Source: Corynebacterium sp. J010B-136
GTDB lineage: Bacteria > Actinomycetota > Actinomycetes > Mycobacteriales > Mycobacteriaceae
NCBI RefSeq assembly: GCF_002967075.1
Contig: NZ_PUGE01000004.1
Span: 240,724 to 304,723 of the forward strand
Reading direction: 5' to 3'
Length of the DNA stretch: 64,000 bases
The notes under the pieces are model-generated. The model was not told the origin of the DNA. It worked only from the letters and a program-made list of their open reading frames with translations, and ran no database searches. This document shows positions 53,422 through 60,323 of this stretch, piece after piece (within the stretch, counting starts at the first letter, position 1; every line of letters starts with the position of its first letter). The position numbers and the translations under genes were made by a program.

Positions 53422-54050
53422 GATGATGCTGAATCCACCGGCCACACCCCGGAGCTGCCGCGCCGGTGGGAATCCAGAAGGTGAGTATCCACGATGCCGA
53501 CGGCTTCCATCAATGCGTACATGGTGGTGGGGCCAACGAAGTTGAAGCCCTCCTTGCGCAGGGCTTTCGACAAGGCCAGGGATTCCGCAGATTTGGTGGG
53601 GATTTCTTCGATGGTGTGCGGGTGCGGTGTGTTATCCGGCTGGAATGACCAAATGAAGTCAGCCAATCCACTCTTTTCCCGCAGCTTGATGGTCGCATGT
53701 GCGTTGTTGATAGTCGCCAGGATTTTCCTCTGGTTGCGCACGATGCCCGCGTCATTCATCAGGCGTTCTACGTCTGAATCCTCAAAGCGTGCGACCTTCT
53801 CCGGATCAAAGTCGGCAAAAGCAGTGCGGAAAGCCGGACGCTTGCGCAAAATGGTCGCCCACGACAGCCCTGCTTGGAAAGCCTCCAAACTCAAGCGTTC
53901 ATACAGGCCTTGCTCATCACGAATCGGCATGCCCCACTCGGTGTCGTAATACTCGCGCAGCATTGGATCCACGCTTGCCCACTTAGGCCGCGCCAAGCCG
54001 TCCTCGCCGATCACAATCCCGGAATCTAGTTCTTGTGCTTCGTTGCTCAT
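53418..54050 (-). CDS. tag: DNA-3-methyladenine glycosylase I (Tag-like), zinc-site variant
   Basis: A 210-residue glycosylase for 3-methyladenine. Core family motifs are clear: WASVDPMLREYYDTEWGMPIRDEQGLYERLSLEAFQAGLSWATILRKRPAFRTAFADFDPEKVARF, DAGIVRNQRKILATINNAHA, FIWSF and LRKEGFNFVGPTTMYALMEAVGIVDTH. Compared with remembered E. coli Tag, three of four zinc ligands (Cys4, His17, Cys179) appear replaced: the segment before WASVDP has no Cys, YHDNEW is YYDTEW, and the last Cys is lost. A His in VDTH remains. It overlaps both neighbours by ATGA junctions. Confidence 0.87.
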   Translation of the reverse strand: MSNEAQELDSGIVIGEDGLARPKWASVDPMLREYYDTEWGMPIRDEQGLYERLSLEAFQAGLSWATILRKRPAFRTAFADFDPEKVARFEDSDVERLMNDAGIVRNQRKILATINNAHATIKLREKSGLADFIWSFQPDNTPHPHTIEEIPTKSAESLALSKALRKEGFNFVGPTTMYALMEAVGIVDTHLLDSHRRGSSGVWPVDSASS

Positions 54051-54637
54051 GCTGTTTGCTCCAATTCCAACAGGGCCGTTTTCGCTTCTAACCCGCCAAT
54101 GTAGCCGCCCAGGGAGCCATCGCTACGCAGCACGCGATGACATGGAACCACGACAGGCAGCGGGTTGGTCGCGCACGCCGTGCCCACCGCGCGCACCGCC
54201 TTCGGATTGCCCACGGATTCGGCAACCTCCTTGTAAGAGCGCGTATGGCCATAGACAATCAGCGGAAGGTATTGCTGCACAGTCTGGCGAAACCCCGTGG
54301 ACAGCGCGTAATCCACGGGAAGTTCAAAGCTGTGCCGGGTCCCCGCGAAGTATTCATCCAGCGCGCTCGCCGCAGCATCTAATCTGCCCGGAGCCTTCAA
54401 AATGCGCGGGCTGATTTTTGCCGCAAGTGTTTCCAACACGGCATCGAAACCTTCGCGCTCAAAAGCCACACGCACCAGGCCTTTGTCGGTCGCCGCTAGC
54501 AGCAAAGTGCCCACCGGGGTGTCCACATAGCGATAAGCCACATCCAAAAGCCCCAGGCGTTGGGCATTTTCCACCAGCTGGGCATGGAGTTTGTCCGTTG
54601 CCCCAGCCTCCACGGCAAAGTGCGATTTATCAATCAT
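54047..54637 (-). CDS. ogt: Methylated-DNA-protein cysteine methyltransferase (second copy)
   Basis: A 196-residue suicide repair protein that moves the methyl group from O6-methylguanine to its own cysteine. The active site is VVVPCHRVLRSDGSLGGYIGGLEAKTALLELE. The helix-turn-helix is TRSYKEVAESVGNPKAVRAVGTACATNPLP, with the Arg finger present. An extra N-terminal region (LHAQLVENAQRLGLLDVAYRYVDTP) precedes the Ogt N-domain. Its start overlaps the sigma-factor stop by 8 bp, and its stop overlaps tag by an ATGA junction. It differs clearly from the upstream copy at 55152, so this is not a recent duplication. Confidence 0.9.
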   Translation of the reverse strand: MIDKSHFAVEAGATDKLHAQLVENAQRLGLLDVAYRYVDTPVGTLLLAATDKGLVRVAFEREGFDAVLETLAAKISPRILKAPGRLDAAASALDEYFAGTRHSFELPVDYALSTGFRQTVQQYLPLIVYGHTRSYKEVAESVGNPKAVRAVGTACATNPLPVVVPCHRVLRSDGSLGGYIGGLEAKTALLELEQTA

Positions 54638-55115
54638 GTCGGTAGCTCTTTCGTAGTTTCTTCATTCCATCTGCCGCCGCGCGGCGTACCGCATCCGCAT
54701 TCGAGTCAAGTAGCTCCGCGGCTTCCCGGTAGCTCAGCCCACCCAGATAGTGATAGGCAATCGCTTGCCGTTGTCTAAGCGGCAAGGCAGCAACCAGCTC
54801 CCAGATATCGCAGTTGCTTATCGATGCCTCCACGGCCTTCTCATAATCCTGTAATTCTTCGGGTGGAGCGGGGGAGACCATGCGAGCGCGCCGGGATTGT
54901 TGGCGAGTGATGTCTATTGCTTTGCGGTGGGCCACGCGCACCAGCCAGGCCTCAACATTGGTGTTCTCATCTAATTCCGGCCAGGCTTTGAGCGCTGCAA
55001 GAAAGGTTTCTGACCAGTCATAATCAGCATCGCTGCCTGGGCCCAACACTGCCCGACACACCCGCAGCACGGTCTCACCGTGGGTTGCTACTGCCTGTTC
55101 AAAAGGAAGATTCAT
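54630..55115 (-). CDS. ECF-type RNA polymerase sigma factor inside the alkylation-repair cassette
   Basis: A 161-residue group 4 sigma factor. Region 2 is about residues 14-75: FLAALKAWPELDENTNVEAWLVRVAHRKAIDITRQQSRR. Region 4 is about residues 108-155: WELVAALPLRQRQAIAYHYLGGLSYREAAELLDSNADAVRRAAADGMKKLRK. The AAGGTG site lies 7 nt before the ATG. No anti-sigma gene adjoins it. It sits 36 bp after the first ogt and overlaps the second, so it is made together with DNA-alkylation repair proteins. It probably directs their transcription. How it is kept inactive is unknown. Confidence 0.85.
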   Translation of the reverse strand: MNLPFEQAVATHGETVLRVCRAVLGPGSDADYDWSETFLAALKAWPELDENTNVEAWLVRVAHRKAIDITRQQSRRARMVSPAPPEELQDYEKAVEASISNCDIWELVAALPLRQRQAIAYHYLGGLSYREAAELLDSNADAVRRAAADGMKKLRKSYRHD

Positions 55116-55151
55116 CAGCTACACCTTCTAAGGTTTTAAACTCGCTGGAGT

Positions 55152-55667
55152 CTAAAACAGCCGGGTCTCGGTGACTTCCGCAGGCTCTTCCAGCTCCAAG
55201 AGAAAGCGCTTGCGGTCGAGTCCGCCTGCATAGCCGGTCAAGGAGCCGTCTGCGCCAATAACGCGGTGACACGGAATGATGATGCTGACGGGATTGCGGC
55301 CTACGACCTGACCCACACGTTGCGCTAAATGTTTGTTTCCTAGCTGCTGGGCAATCTCACCATAGGTCATGGTTTCGCCATAAGGAATCTCTTGCAGCAG
55401 CGCCCACACTTCTTGCGGAAAATTATTGCCCTGTGGCTGCACCGCAATGGTAAATTGACTTCGCTGGCCAGCCAAATACTCATCGATCTCCGCTTTTACT
55501 GCTTGAAAGAACTCGTCGTTTGTCGCGTCGACGTCCGCGCCAAATGTGGAGGAGTCCGGCAGATGCCAATGCCCGGGGAAATACAGCGCCCGCAGCTTAT
55601 CGCCGTTAGCCACCAGGGTCAGCTCACCCAGCACCGTGTCGATGGTGCCGTGTCTTAAATCGGGCAT
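55152..55667 (-). CDS. ogt: Methylated-DNA-protein cysteine methyltransferase (first copy)
   Basis: A 171-residue O6-alkylguanine alkyltransferase. The acceptor motif is SIIIPCHRVIGADGSLTGYAGGLDRKRFLLELE. The N-terminal Ogt domain (MPDLRHGTIDTVLGELTLVANGDKLRALYF) and the HTH MTYGEIAQQLGNKHLAQRVGQVVGRNPVS are canonical. ATG 55667 has GGAGG upstream; an in-frame ATG at 55682 overlaps that site. It is the first gene of the cassette. Its leader contains a GCCCGG/CCGGGC hairpin at 55701-55720. The gene before it on the same strand is csoR, 91 bp away. Confidence 0.92.
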   Translation of the reverse strand: MPDLRHGTIDTVLGELTLVANGDKLRALYFPGHWHLPDSSTFGADVDATNDEFFQAVKAEIDEYLAGQRSQFTIAVQPQGNNFPQEVWALLQEIPYGETMTYGEIAQQLGNKHLAQRVGQVVGRNPVSIIIPCHRVIGADGSLTGYAGGLDRKRFLLELEEPAEVTETRLF

Positions 55668-55700
55668 AAGGCTTTCCTCCATGGAGCTGGAGCGAATTTC

Positions 55701-55720
55701 GCCCGGGTCTTAATCCGGGC
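55701..55720. promoter_or_regulatory. GC-rich palindrome between csoR and ogt
   Basis: GCCCGG-GTCTTAAT-CCGGGC, a perfect 6-bp inverted repeat with an 8-nt centre. On the plus strand CTTTACT follows. On the minus strand it lies in the probable leader of ogt. It may be an operator or a weak terminator for csoR. Confidence 0.4.
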
Positions 55721-55758
55721 CTTTACTAGTAGACGCTTGGGTGGCTGAAAATGTGAGA

Positions 55759-56091
55759 TCAGCTTTTGAGAAGTTTCTTAATGGCGCGCATTGCTTCATC
55801 GAGCATGTCTTGGTCGACGGTGCCATCGGCTTTCGATGCTCCCGCGACACAATGCGCAATGTGATCTTCTAAAAGGGCCAGCGAAACATTTTCTAAAGCA
55901 GATTTCACTGCCGATATTTGAGTAATGATGTCGATGCAATATTGGTCTTCATCAATCATGCGGTGAATCCCGCGCGTTTGTCCCTCAATACGCTTCAGGC
56001 GCGCAAGGTATTTTTTCTTCGAATCAACATCAGTGTTATAGCCGTGCTGACCTGGTGCATGGCAACTGCACGTACTATCTTTTCCGGTCAT
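55759..56091 (-). CDS. csoR: CsoR-family metal-sensing repressor, copper type
   Basis: A 110-residue four-helix DNA-binding repressor. The Cu(I) triad C-H-C is present with the CsoR spacing (25 and 29 residues from the first): Cys52 in QYCIDII, His77 and Cys81 in EDHIAHC. The helix LARLKRIEGQTRGIHRMIDED is the family signature. An N-terminal Cys/His-rich extension (TCSCHAPGQH) could add a metal site. No copper pump or chaperone gene is adjacent, so its target is not evident. It may act on its own promoter or the palindrome downstream. Confidence 0.87.
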   Translation of the reverse strand: MTGKDSTCSCHAPGQHGYNTDVDSKKKYLARLKRIEGQTRGIHRMIDEDQYCIDIITQISAVKSALENVSLALLEDHIAHCVAGASKADGTVDQDMLDEAMRAIKKLLKS

Positions 56092-56179
56092 GACCTGCTC
56101 TTTTCTTTATTGAGGGGGAGACGATTTTGTTTTAACAGTCTACTTCAAGTATATTTTTGTACGTCGCCAAGAGCGACAG

Positions 56180-56252
56180 GCCCCCATCGTCTAGCGGCCT
56201 AGGACACCGCCCTTTCACGGCGGCGGCACGGGTTCGAATCCCGTTGGGGGTA
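56180..56252 (+). tRNA. tRNA-Glu (anticodon TTC)
   Basis: A 73-nt cloverleaf. Acceptor GCCCCCA / TGGGGGT (first pair G-U), discriminator A. Anticodon stem CCGCC/GGCGG with loop CTTTCAC, anticodon TTC (glutamate). Paired with tRNA-Asp 23 bp downstream. Confidence 0.95.
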
Positions 56253-56275
56253 CGGAAGTAATTCCACCGCTAAAT

Positions 56276-56349
56276 GGCCCTGTGGCGCAGTTGGTTAGCG
56301 CGCCGCCCTGTCACGGCGGAGGTCGCGGGTTCAAGTCCCGTCAGGGTCG
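56276..56349 (+). tRNA. tRNA-Asp (anticodon GTC), first copy
   Basis: A 74-nt cloverleaf. Acceptor GGCCCTG / CAGGGTC, discriminator G. Loop CTGTCAC, anticodon GTC (aspartate). Identical to the copy at 58665-58738. Confidence 0.95.
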
Positions 56350-56363
56350 CATTGGGAAATGGA

Positions 56364-56398
56364 AAGCGTCAGCGAAAGCTGGCGCTTCTTTCGTTTTG
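56364..56398 (+). terminator. Terminator after tRNA-Glu/Asp
   Basis: AAGCGTCAGC-GAAA-GCTGGCGCTT, a 10-bp stem with one G-U pair and a GNRA tetraloop, followed by CTTTCGTTTT. Confidence 0.85.
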
Positions 56399-56557
56399 TC
56401 CTTCTTCTGAAAGCTCAGTACCGGGTAAAGGCTTTGCCTTCTAGCCGATACTGAGCTGTTGTAGTTTGTTTCACTAAAGTTAACCTTATCTAAATACTGT
56501 GGCGCTTCGAGTCGCCTATTCCCGGGTGGCTGAATCTCATGTGAAGGAGCCCCCGGT

Positions 56558-58552
56558 ATGGCCAAGGTGCCACGAAGAACGACTTTCCGCCCGCTTGCCC
56601 TCATAATGGCCATGGCATTGGCCATCGGATGGACTGCGTGGCCAGCGTTGGCCCAGGACAGCTCGGAATCTGCGGAGGCAGCAGCTGAGGGCTCCAAGAT
56701 TGCGCTGATTATGGATGCCTCGGATTCCATGAATGAGGAAGACGTCGATGGTGGCACGCGTTTAGACGCGGCAAAGCGTGCATCGCAGCAATTGGTGGAC
56801 TCAATGCCAGAGACAGCGCAGTTGGGCATGCTGGCCTATGGAGCCTCAGAGTCTAATGCGCCGGATAACCGGGAACGTGGCTGCCAGGACATTGATGTTC
56901 TAGCCCCAGTTGAGCGCATCAACAAGGAAGAATTAAACGCAGAAATAGATGCTCTCAAGGCACAGGGCTATACGCCCATGGGCAATGCTTTAAAAGCAGC
57001 TGCCGATGAGCTGGGCAGTGCGGGGGAGCGTTCGATCATCTTGGTTTCGGATGGCATCGACACTTGTGCGCCGCCACCGGTATGTGAGGTTGCAGAAGAA
57101 CTTGCTGGCGATGGTTTTGACCTGGCCATCCACACTGTCGGCTTCAAGGCGGATGCTGCAGCGCAGGAAGAGCTAAAGTGCGTCTCAGACGTCTCGGGCG
57201 CCACCTTCGTGGAAGCAGACAACGCTGAAGAACTTGGCAACCAGTTGGAATTCCTTGCGCAGCGTGATGCGCAAGGCTACCAAGTCGAAGGCACCGAGTT
57301 CGAATACGCCGTCACGGTAGAAGACGCCAAGTGGCTCGATGAAGGTCAATACCAAACCCGCGTTGAAGTAACGGAAACCGAAGATGACGTGCGCTACTTC
57401 CGCGTTGCTGTCCCAGAGGGGCATCATGCGCATATCTCTGTAACTGGAATTCCCAACCGTGATGCCTCGGGGCAGACTTCCGCAGGCCGCGAGGGAGCAG
57501 TTTTCGTAGGCGTTGAAGAAGTCTCCAACCATGCTGGTGGTTCCGATTGTCGTTCAGAAGATTTGATGACCATCGCAGGTGGAAAGATCGATCTGAGCAA
57601 CTACGCTCCCACTGAACCACGTGTTTCTACCATCGAAGGTGACAAGCCCGGCAATTGCGACATGAACGAATGGATTGTTGGCCATTCCTTCTACGGTGAT
57701 GGAAAGCGCAGCCTAGTAGGAGAGGAAATCTCTGTTGAAGTCAACGTCACCTACGAAGAAATACCTCCAGAAAACCAAGTCCAGCTTGAAGGCGACATAG
57801 GCTCACTGGCGCAGGAAGAACCAGAAGTTAAGTTCTCAGACGCTCAGGATATCGAGGCTGGAAACAGCTTCAACAACGCTGTTGAGGTCGAGCCCGGAAC
57901 CTATGAGAATTCTATTGTTGCTGGTGAAGTGCAGTACTACCGGGTTCCGGTGGAGTGGGGCCAAGTTCCGCAGGTAGCTCTACGCAACCGAGTGAATGAG
58001 AGCATTGACCACGCGTGGATGACTGCTCAGCTCCTTAACCCAGTGCGTGCGGTGATTGCCGATAACAACACAACCAGTTCCTCTTCCGATAAGACGAACG
58101 TTACGCAGGTGATGGCGGACCGCCCGCTGCGCTACAACAACCGCAATGCGAACTGGGGCGGACATCCGCAGTCTATGGCCGGTGACTATTTCATCGCGGT
58201 GTCGATGTCGGTGCCGCGCCAAGAAGAAAGCCTGGACCGCATTGAGCAAGACTATGAGCTTGCCGTCGATGTCACGGGAGCAGTTGATGAAGGAAGCGCG
58301 TGGCGCCCGAGTTTTGAGCCTGGTCCTGAGCCATCGGATACTCCGCCGACTTTCGATGCCACCTCGGATGAGGCAACAGAAACTACTACGGCTGCAGATG
58401 CGGACGATGATTCTGACATCGCCAATGCCGCAGCGGAAGGAAACTCTGAAGGTGGGTTTACTGGCCTCATTTGGGGCACCGTTGGCGTCTTAATCCTCGG
58501 GTTGATTGCGATTATTGGTGTGCTAGTTTTCAAACTGCGGAAGAGACAGTAG
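56558..58552 (+). CDS. Secreted, membrane-anchored von Willebrand factor A domain protein
   Basis: A 664-residue envelope protein. The signal peptide runs to about residue 33 (MAKVPRRTTFRPLALIM...WPALAQ). A vWA domain covers about residues 45-230: IALIMDASDSM is the DxSxS metal site, YTPMGNALKAAADEL holds the Thr, and ILVSDGIDTC holds the Asp, so the MIDAS site is complete. A large extracytoplasmic region with no recognised domain follows, then a Thr/Asp-rich linker. A C-terminal helix (GLIWGTVGVLILGLIAIIGVLVF) ends in KLRKRQ. AAGGAG precedes the ATG. The domain usually binds protein ligands; the partner is unknown. It is flanked by two tRNA pairs. Confidence 0.85.
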   Translation: MAKVPRRTTFRPLALIMAMALAIGWTAWPALAQDSSESAEAAAEGSKIALIMDASDSMNEEDVDGGTRLDAAKRASQQLVDSMPETAQLGMLAYGASESNAPDNRERGCQDIDVLAPVERINKEELNAEIDALKAQGYTPMGNALKAAADELGSAGERSIILVSDGIDTCAPPPVCEVAEELAGDGFDLAIHTVGFKADAAAQEELKCVSDVSGATFVEADNAEELGNQLEFLAQRDAQGYQVEGTEFEYAVTVEDAKWLDEGQYQTRVEVTETEDDVRYFRVAVPEGHHAHISVTGIPNRDASGQTSAGREGAVFVGVEEVSNHAGGSDCRSEDLMTIAGGKIDLSNYAPTEPRVSTIEGDKPGNCDMNEWIVGHSFYGDGKRSLVGEEISVEVNVTYEEIPPENQVQLEGDIGSLAQEEPEVKFSDAQDIEAGNSFNNAVEVEPGTYENSIVAGEVQYYRVPVEWGQVPQVALRNRVNESIDHAWMTAQLLNPVRAVIADNNTTSSSSDKTNVTQVMADRPLRYNNRNANWGGHPQSMAGDYFIAVSMSVPRQEESLDRIEQDYELAVDVTGAVDEGSAWRPSFEPGPEPSDTPPTFDATSDEATETTTAADADDDSDIANAAAEGNSEGGFTGLIWGTVGVLILGLIAIIGVLVFKLRKRQ

Positions 58553-58664
58553 GTAAGTAGTGTCATTGCGCGGCTAATTTAGTGTTTGTACTGCTGATTT
58601 GTGTTGCTGCTCAGGCATTCTGTAAAGTAACTATTCGTGCCTGAGGGGCACATCAATTAAATAA

Positions 58665-58738
58665 GGCCCTGTGGCGCAGTTGGTTAGCGCGCCGCCCTGT
58701 CACGGCGGAGGTCGCGGGTTCAAGTCCCGTCAGGGTCG
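58665..58738 (+). tRNA. tRNA-Asp (anticodon GTC), second copy
   Basis: A 74-nt tRNA identical to 56276-56349, with acceptor GGCCCTG/CAGGGTC and anticodon GTC. Followed 25 bp later by tRNA-Phe. Confidence 0.95.
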
Positions 58739-58763
58739 CAAGATTGTCCTTGCGGCAATCTTT

Positions 58764-58836
58764 GGCCAGATAGCTCAGTCGGTAGAGCACACGCCTGAAA
58801 AGTGTGGGGTCGCCAGTTCGATCCTGGCTCTGGCCA
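58764..58836 (+). tRNA. tRNA-Phe (anticodon GAA)
   Basis: A 73-nt cloverleaf. Acceptor GGCCAGA / TCTGGCC, discriminator A. Anticodon stem CACGC/GTGTG with loop CTGAAAA, anticodon GAA (phenylalanine). Confidence 0.95.
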
Positions 58837-58842
58837 CAACCA

Positions 58843-58880
58843 AAAGCTCCTAGTGTGAAAACATTAGGAGCTTTGTTGTA
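58843..58880 (+). terminator. Terminator after tRNA-Asp/Phe
   Basis: AAAGCTCCTA / TAGGAGCTTT, a perfect 10-bp stem (58843-58852 and 58865-58874) with a 12-nt loop, then GTTGTATT. Confidence 0.8.
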
Positions 58881-58890
58881 TTGGCAAGTG

Positions 58891-58902
58891 TAGACTAGCC
58901 AC
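58891..58902 (+). promoter_or_regulatory. Leaderless promoter of the first small GNAT
   Basis: TAGACT (58891-58896) is followed by 6 nt (AGCCAC) and ATG 58903. No Shine-Dalgarno sequence is visible. Confidence 0.45.
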
Positions 58903-59187
58903 ATGGCAAATGAAGTAACCCACAATACTGACCGCAAGCGTTTCGTCATCACCGTTGACGGAGAAACCGCTGGATTCGCTGATTACGTCACTCCAACGGA
59001 TGATGTCCGGGATTTCAACCACACTGTTATCAACCCTGATTTCCGTGGCCAGGGGCTATCCTCGCCGCTGATTAAGGCAGCTTTAGATGAGACCCGCGAA
59101 GCCGGGTTGAAAGCCGTTGCTTCGTGCTCTGCTGTTCAGCATTTTGTCTCTAAGAATCCCGAATACGAAGACCTCATTCGTCGCTAA
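58903..59187 (+). CDS. Small GNAT-family N-acetyltransferase (YjdJ type), copy 1
   Basis: A 94-residue single-domain protein of the short Gcn5-related family. The acetyl-CoA loop is FRGQGLSSPLIKAALDETREAG. VRDFNHTVINPDFRGQGL matches the conserved H-T-x-V-x-x-x-x-R-G-x-G-L core, and the C-terminal part has CSAVQHFVSKNPEYEDLI. The acceptor is unknown. A paralogue follows 24 bp downstream, so this is a tandem duplication that has since diverged. The start is predicted to be leaderless, while the second copy has a strong ribosome-binding site. Confidence 0.83.
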   Translation: MANEVTHNTDRKRFVITVDGETAGFADYVTPTDDVRDFNHTVINPDFRGQGLSSPLIKAALDETREAGLKAVASCSAVQHFVSKNPEYEDLIRR

Positions 59188-59211
59188 GCAAAGCGAGCCA
59201 AGGAGGAAGCA

Positions 59212-59535
59212 ATGGGTAGCGAAGAGAAAAACATTCAAGTTACGCACGATGCAGAAAACACCAAGTACGTGCTTACCGTGGATGGGCAAGAAGCGGGCGC
59301 CGCACACTATGTAAATGTTGCTGACGGGGTGCGCGACTTCAACCACACCGTTGTCGACGATGCTTTCCGCGGACAAGGCCTATCAAAGCCGTTGATTTCC
59401 AGCGCATTGGACCAATCGCGCGAGGACGGCGTCAAAGTTATTGCTACCTGTCCAGCAGTGCGAAAGCTCGTGCGCACCACCGGCGCGTACAAAGACATCA
59501 TTATCAAGGCTTCCGACCTTGAACAGGACAGCTAA
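59212..59535 (+). CDS. Small GNAT-family N-acetyltransferase (YjdJ type), copy 2
   Basis: A 107-residue paralogue of the preceding gene. The shared core is GVRDFNHTVVDDAFRGQGLSKPLISSALDQSREDGVKVIATCPAVRKLV. The N- and C-termini are longer (MGSEEKNIQVTHDAENTKY; IIIKASDLEQDS). AAGGAGGAAG gives a strong ribosome-binding site just before ATG 59212. The two genes probably form one transcript that ends at the terminator at 59567. Substrate unknown. Confidence 0.83.
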   Translation: MGSEEKNIQVTHDAENTKYVLTVDGQEAGAAHYVNVADGVRDFNHTVVDDAFRGQGLSKPLISSALDQSREDGVKVIATCPAVRKLVRTTGAYKDIIIKASDLEQDS

Positions 59536-59566
59536 AGCTTGAGACTCTTGTAAAGCACGAAAACCT

Positions 59567-59617
59567 CAAGGGAGCCGCGGCACGAAAACTAACGTGCCGC
59601 GGCTCCCTTGTCTTTGA
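59567..59617 (+). terminator. Terminator after the GNAT pair
   Basis: CAAGGGAGCCGCGGCACG / CGTGCCGCGGCTCCCTTG, an 18-bp perfect stem with an 8-nt loop (59585-59592), then TCTTTG. It lies between convergent GNAT and cysE genes and could serve both. Confidence 0.9.
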
Positions 59618-59629
59618 AAGATACAGCGA

Positions 59630-60202
59630 TTAAATAAAGTAATCGGGGTCGACCAACTTGATTTGCTGGTCCTTTTTGCGCGGGCGATTCTTCGAAGGGA
59701 TACCAGTAGCAGTGTGGTGATCAGGGACGTCCTTGGTAACTACAGCGTTGGCGCCAACCGCAGAGCCTTCGCCAATGGTGACTGGACCTAAGATTTTTGC
59801 GCCGGCGCCGACAACGACGTTGTCTTTTAAGGTTGGGTGGCGCTTGGTTTGAGTTAATACTTGTCCGCCTAAGGTCACGCCGTGGTACAGCATGACACCA
59901 TCGCCAATTTCGGCGGTTTCACCGATAACAATGCCCATCCCGTGGTCAATGAAGAAGCGGCGACCAATGGTGGCGCCAGGGTGAATCTCGATGCCAGTGA
60001 GGAAGCGATTGAGCTGCGATAAAATGCGCGCTGGCCCTTTAATGTTGCGCTTCCAGAGCCAATGGCAAACGCGGTGTGTCCAAATTGCGTGCAGACCTGA
60101 GTAAACAATGGCGTTTTCTAGGTCTCCGCGGGCCGCAGGATCGTGCTCACGAGCATTTTTCAGATCTTCGCGAATCCGAGAGATGATTGTCAAAGGGTTC
60201 AT
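59630..60202 (-). CDS. cysE: Serine O-acetyltransferase
   Basis: A 190-residue hexapeptide-repeat acetyltransferase. It makes O-acetylserine, the substrate of CysK. The N-terminal helical domain ([45 protein letters not shown]) has the short EpsC/CysE form. The left-handed beta-helix follows: [41 protein letters not shown] (catalytic His and Asp in DHGMG). It is downstream of cysK on the same strand but separated by a terminator. It has its own leaderless promoter: TAGGAT (60210-60215) ends 7 nt before the ATG. Confidence 0.94.
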   Translation of the reverse strand: MNPLTIISRIREDLKNAREHDPAARGDLENAIVYSGLHAIWTHRVCHWLWKRNIKGPARILSQLNRFLTGIEIHPGATIGRRFFIDHGMGIVIGETAEIGDGVMLYHGVTLGGQVLTQTKRHPTLKDNVVVGAGAKILGPVTIGEGSAVGANAVVTKDVPDHHTATGIPSKNRPRKKDQQIKLVDPDYFI

Positions 60203-60209
60203 AGCCGAA

Positions 60210-60215
60210 ATCCTA
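60210..60215 (-). promoter_or_regulatory. -10 box of the cysE leaderless promoter
   Basis: TAGGAT on the minus strand ends 7 nt before the cysE ATG. It lies between the cysK terminator and cysE, which supports separate transcription of cysE. Confidence 0.45.
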
Positions 60216-60243
60216 CCGTTAAACCTTTAAGTCGCCACCACAT

Positions 60244-60280
60244 AAAAATACCCGGCTACCAATAACATTGGATAGCCGGG
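60244..60280 (-). terminator. Terminator between cysK and cysE
   Basis: CCCGGCTA-CCAAT / ATTGG-A-TAGCCGGG (60251-60263 and 60267-60280) with a single bulged base. On the minus strand TATTTTTATG follows the stem. Confidence 0.85.
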
Positions 60281-60323
60281 AATGACGCGATGAATTTAAA
60301 GATGCACCGCAGCCCTGGAATTA

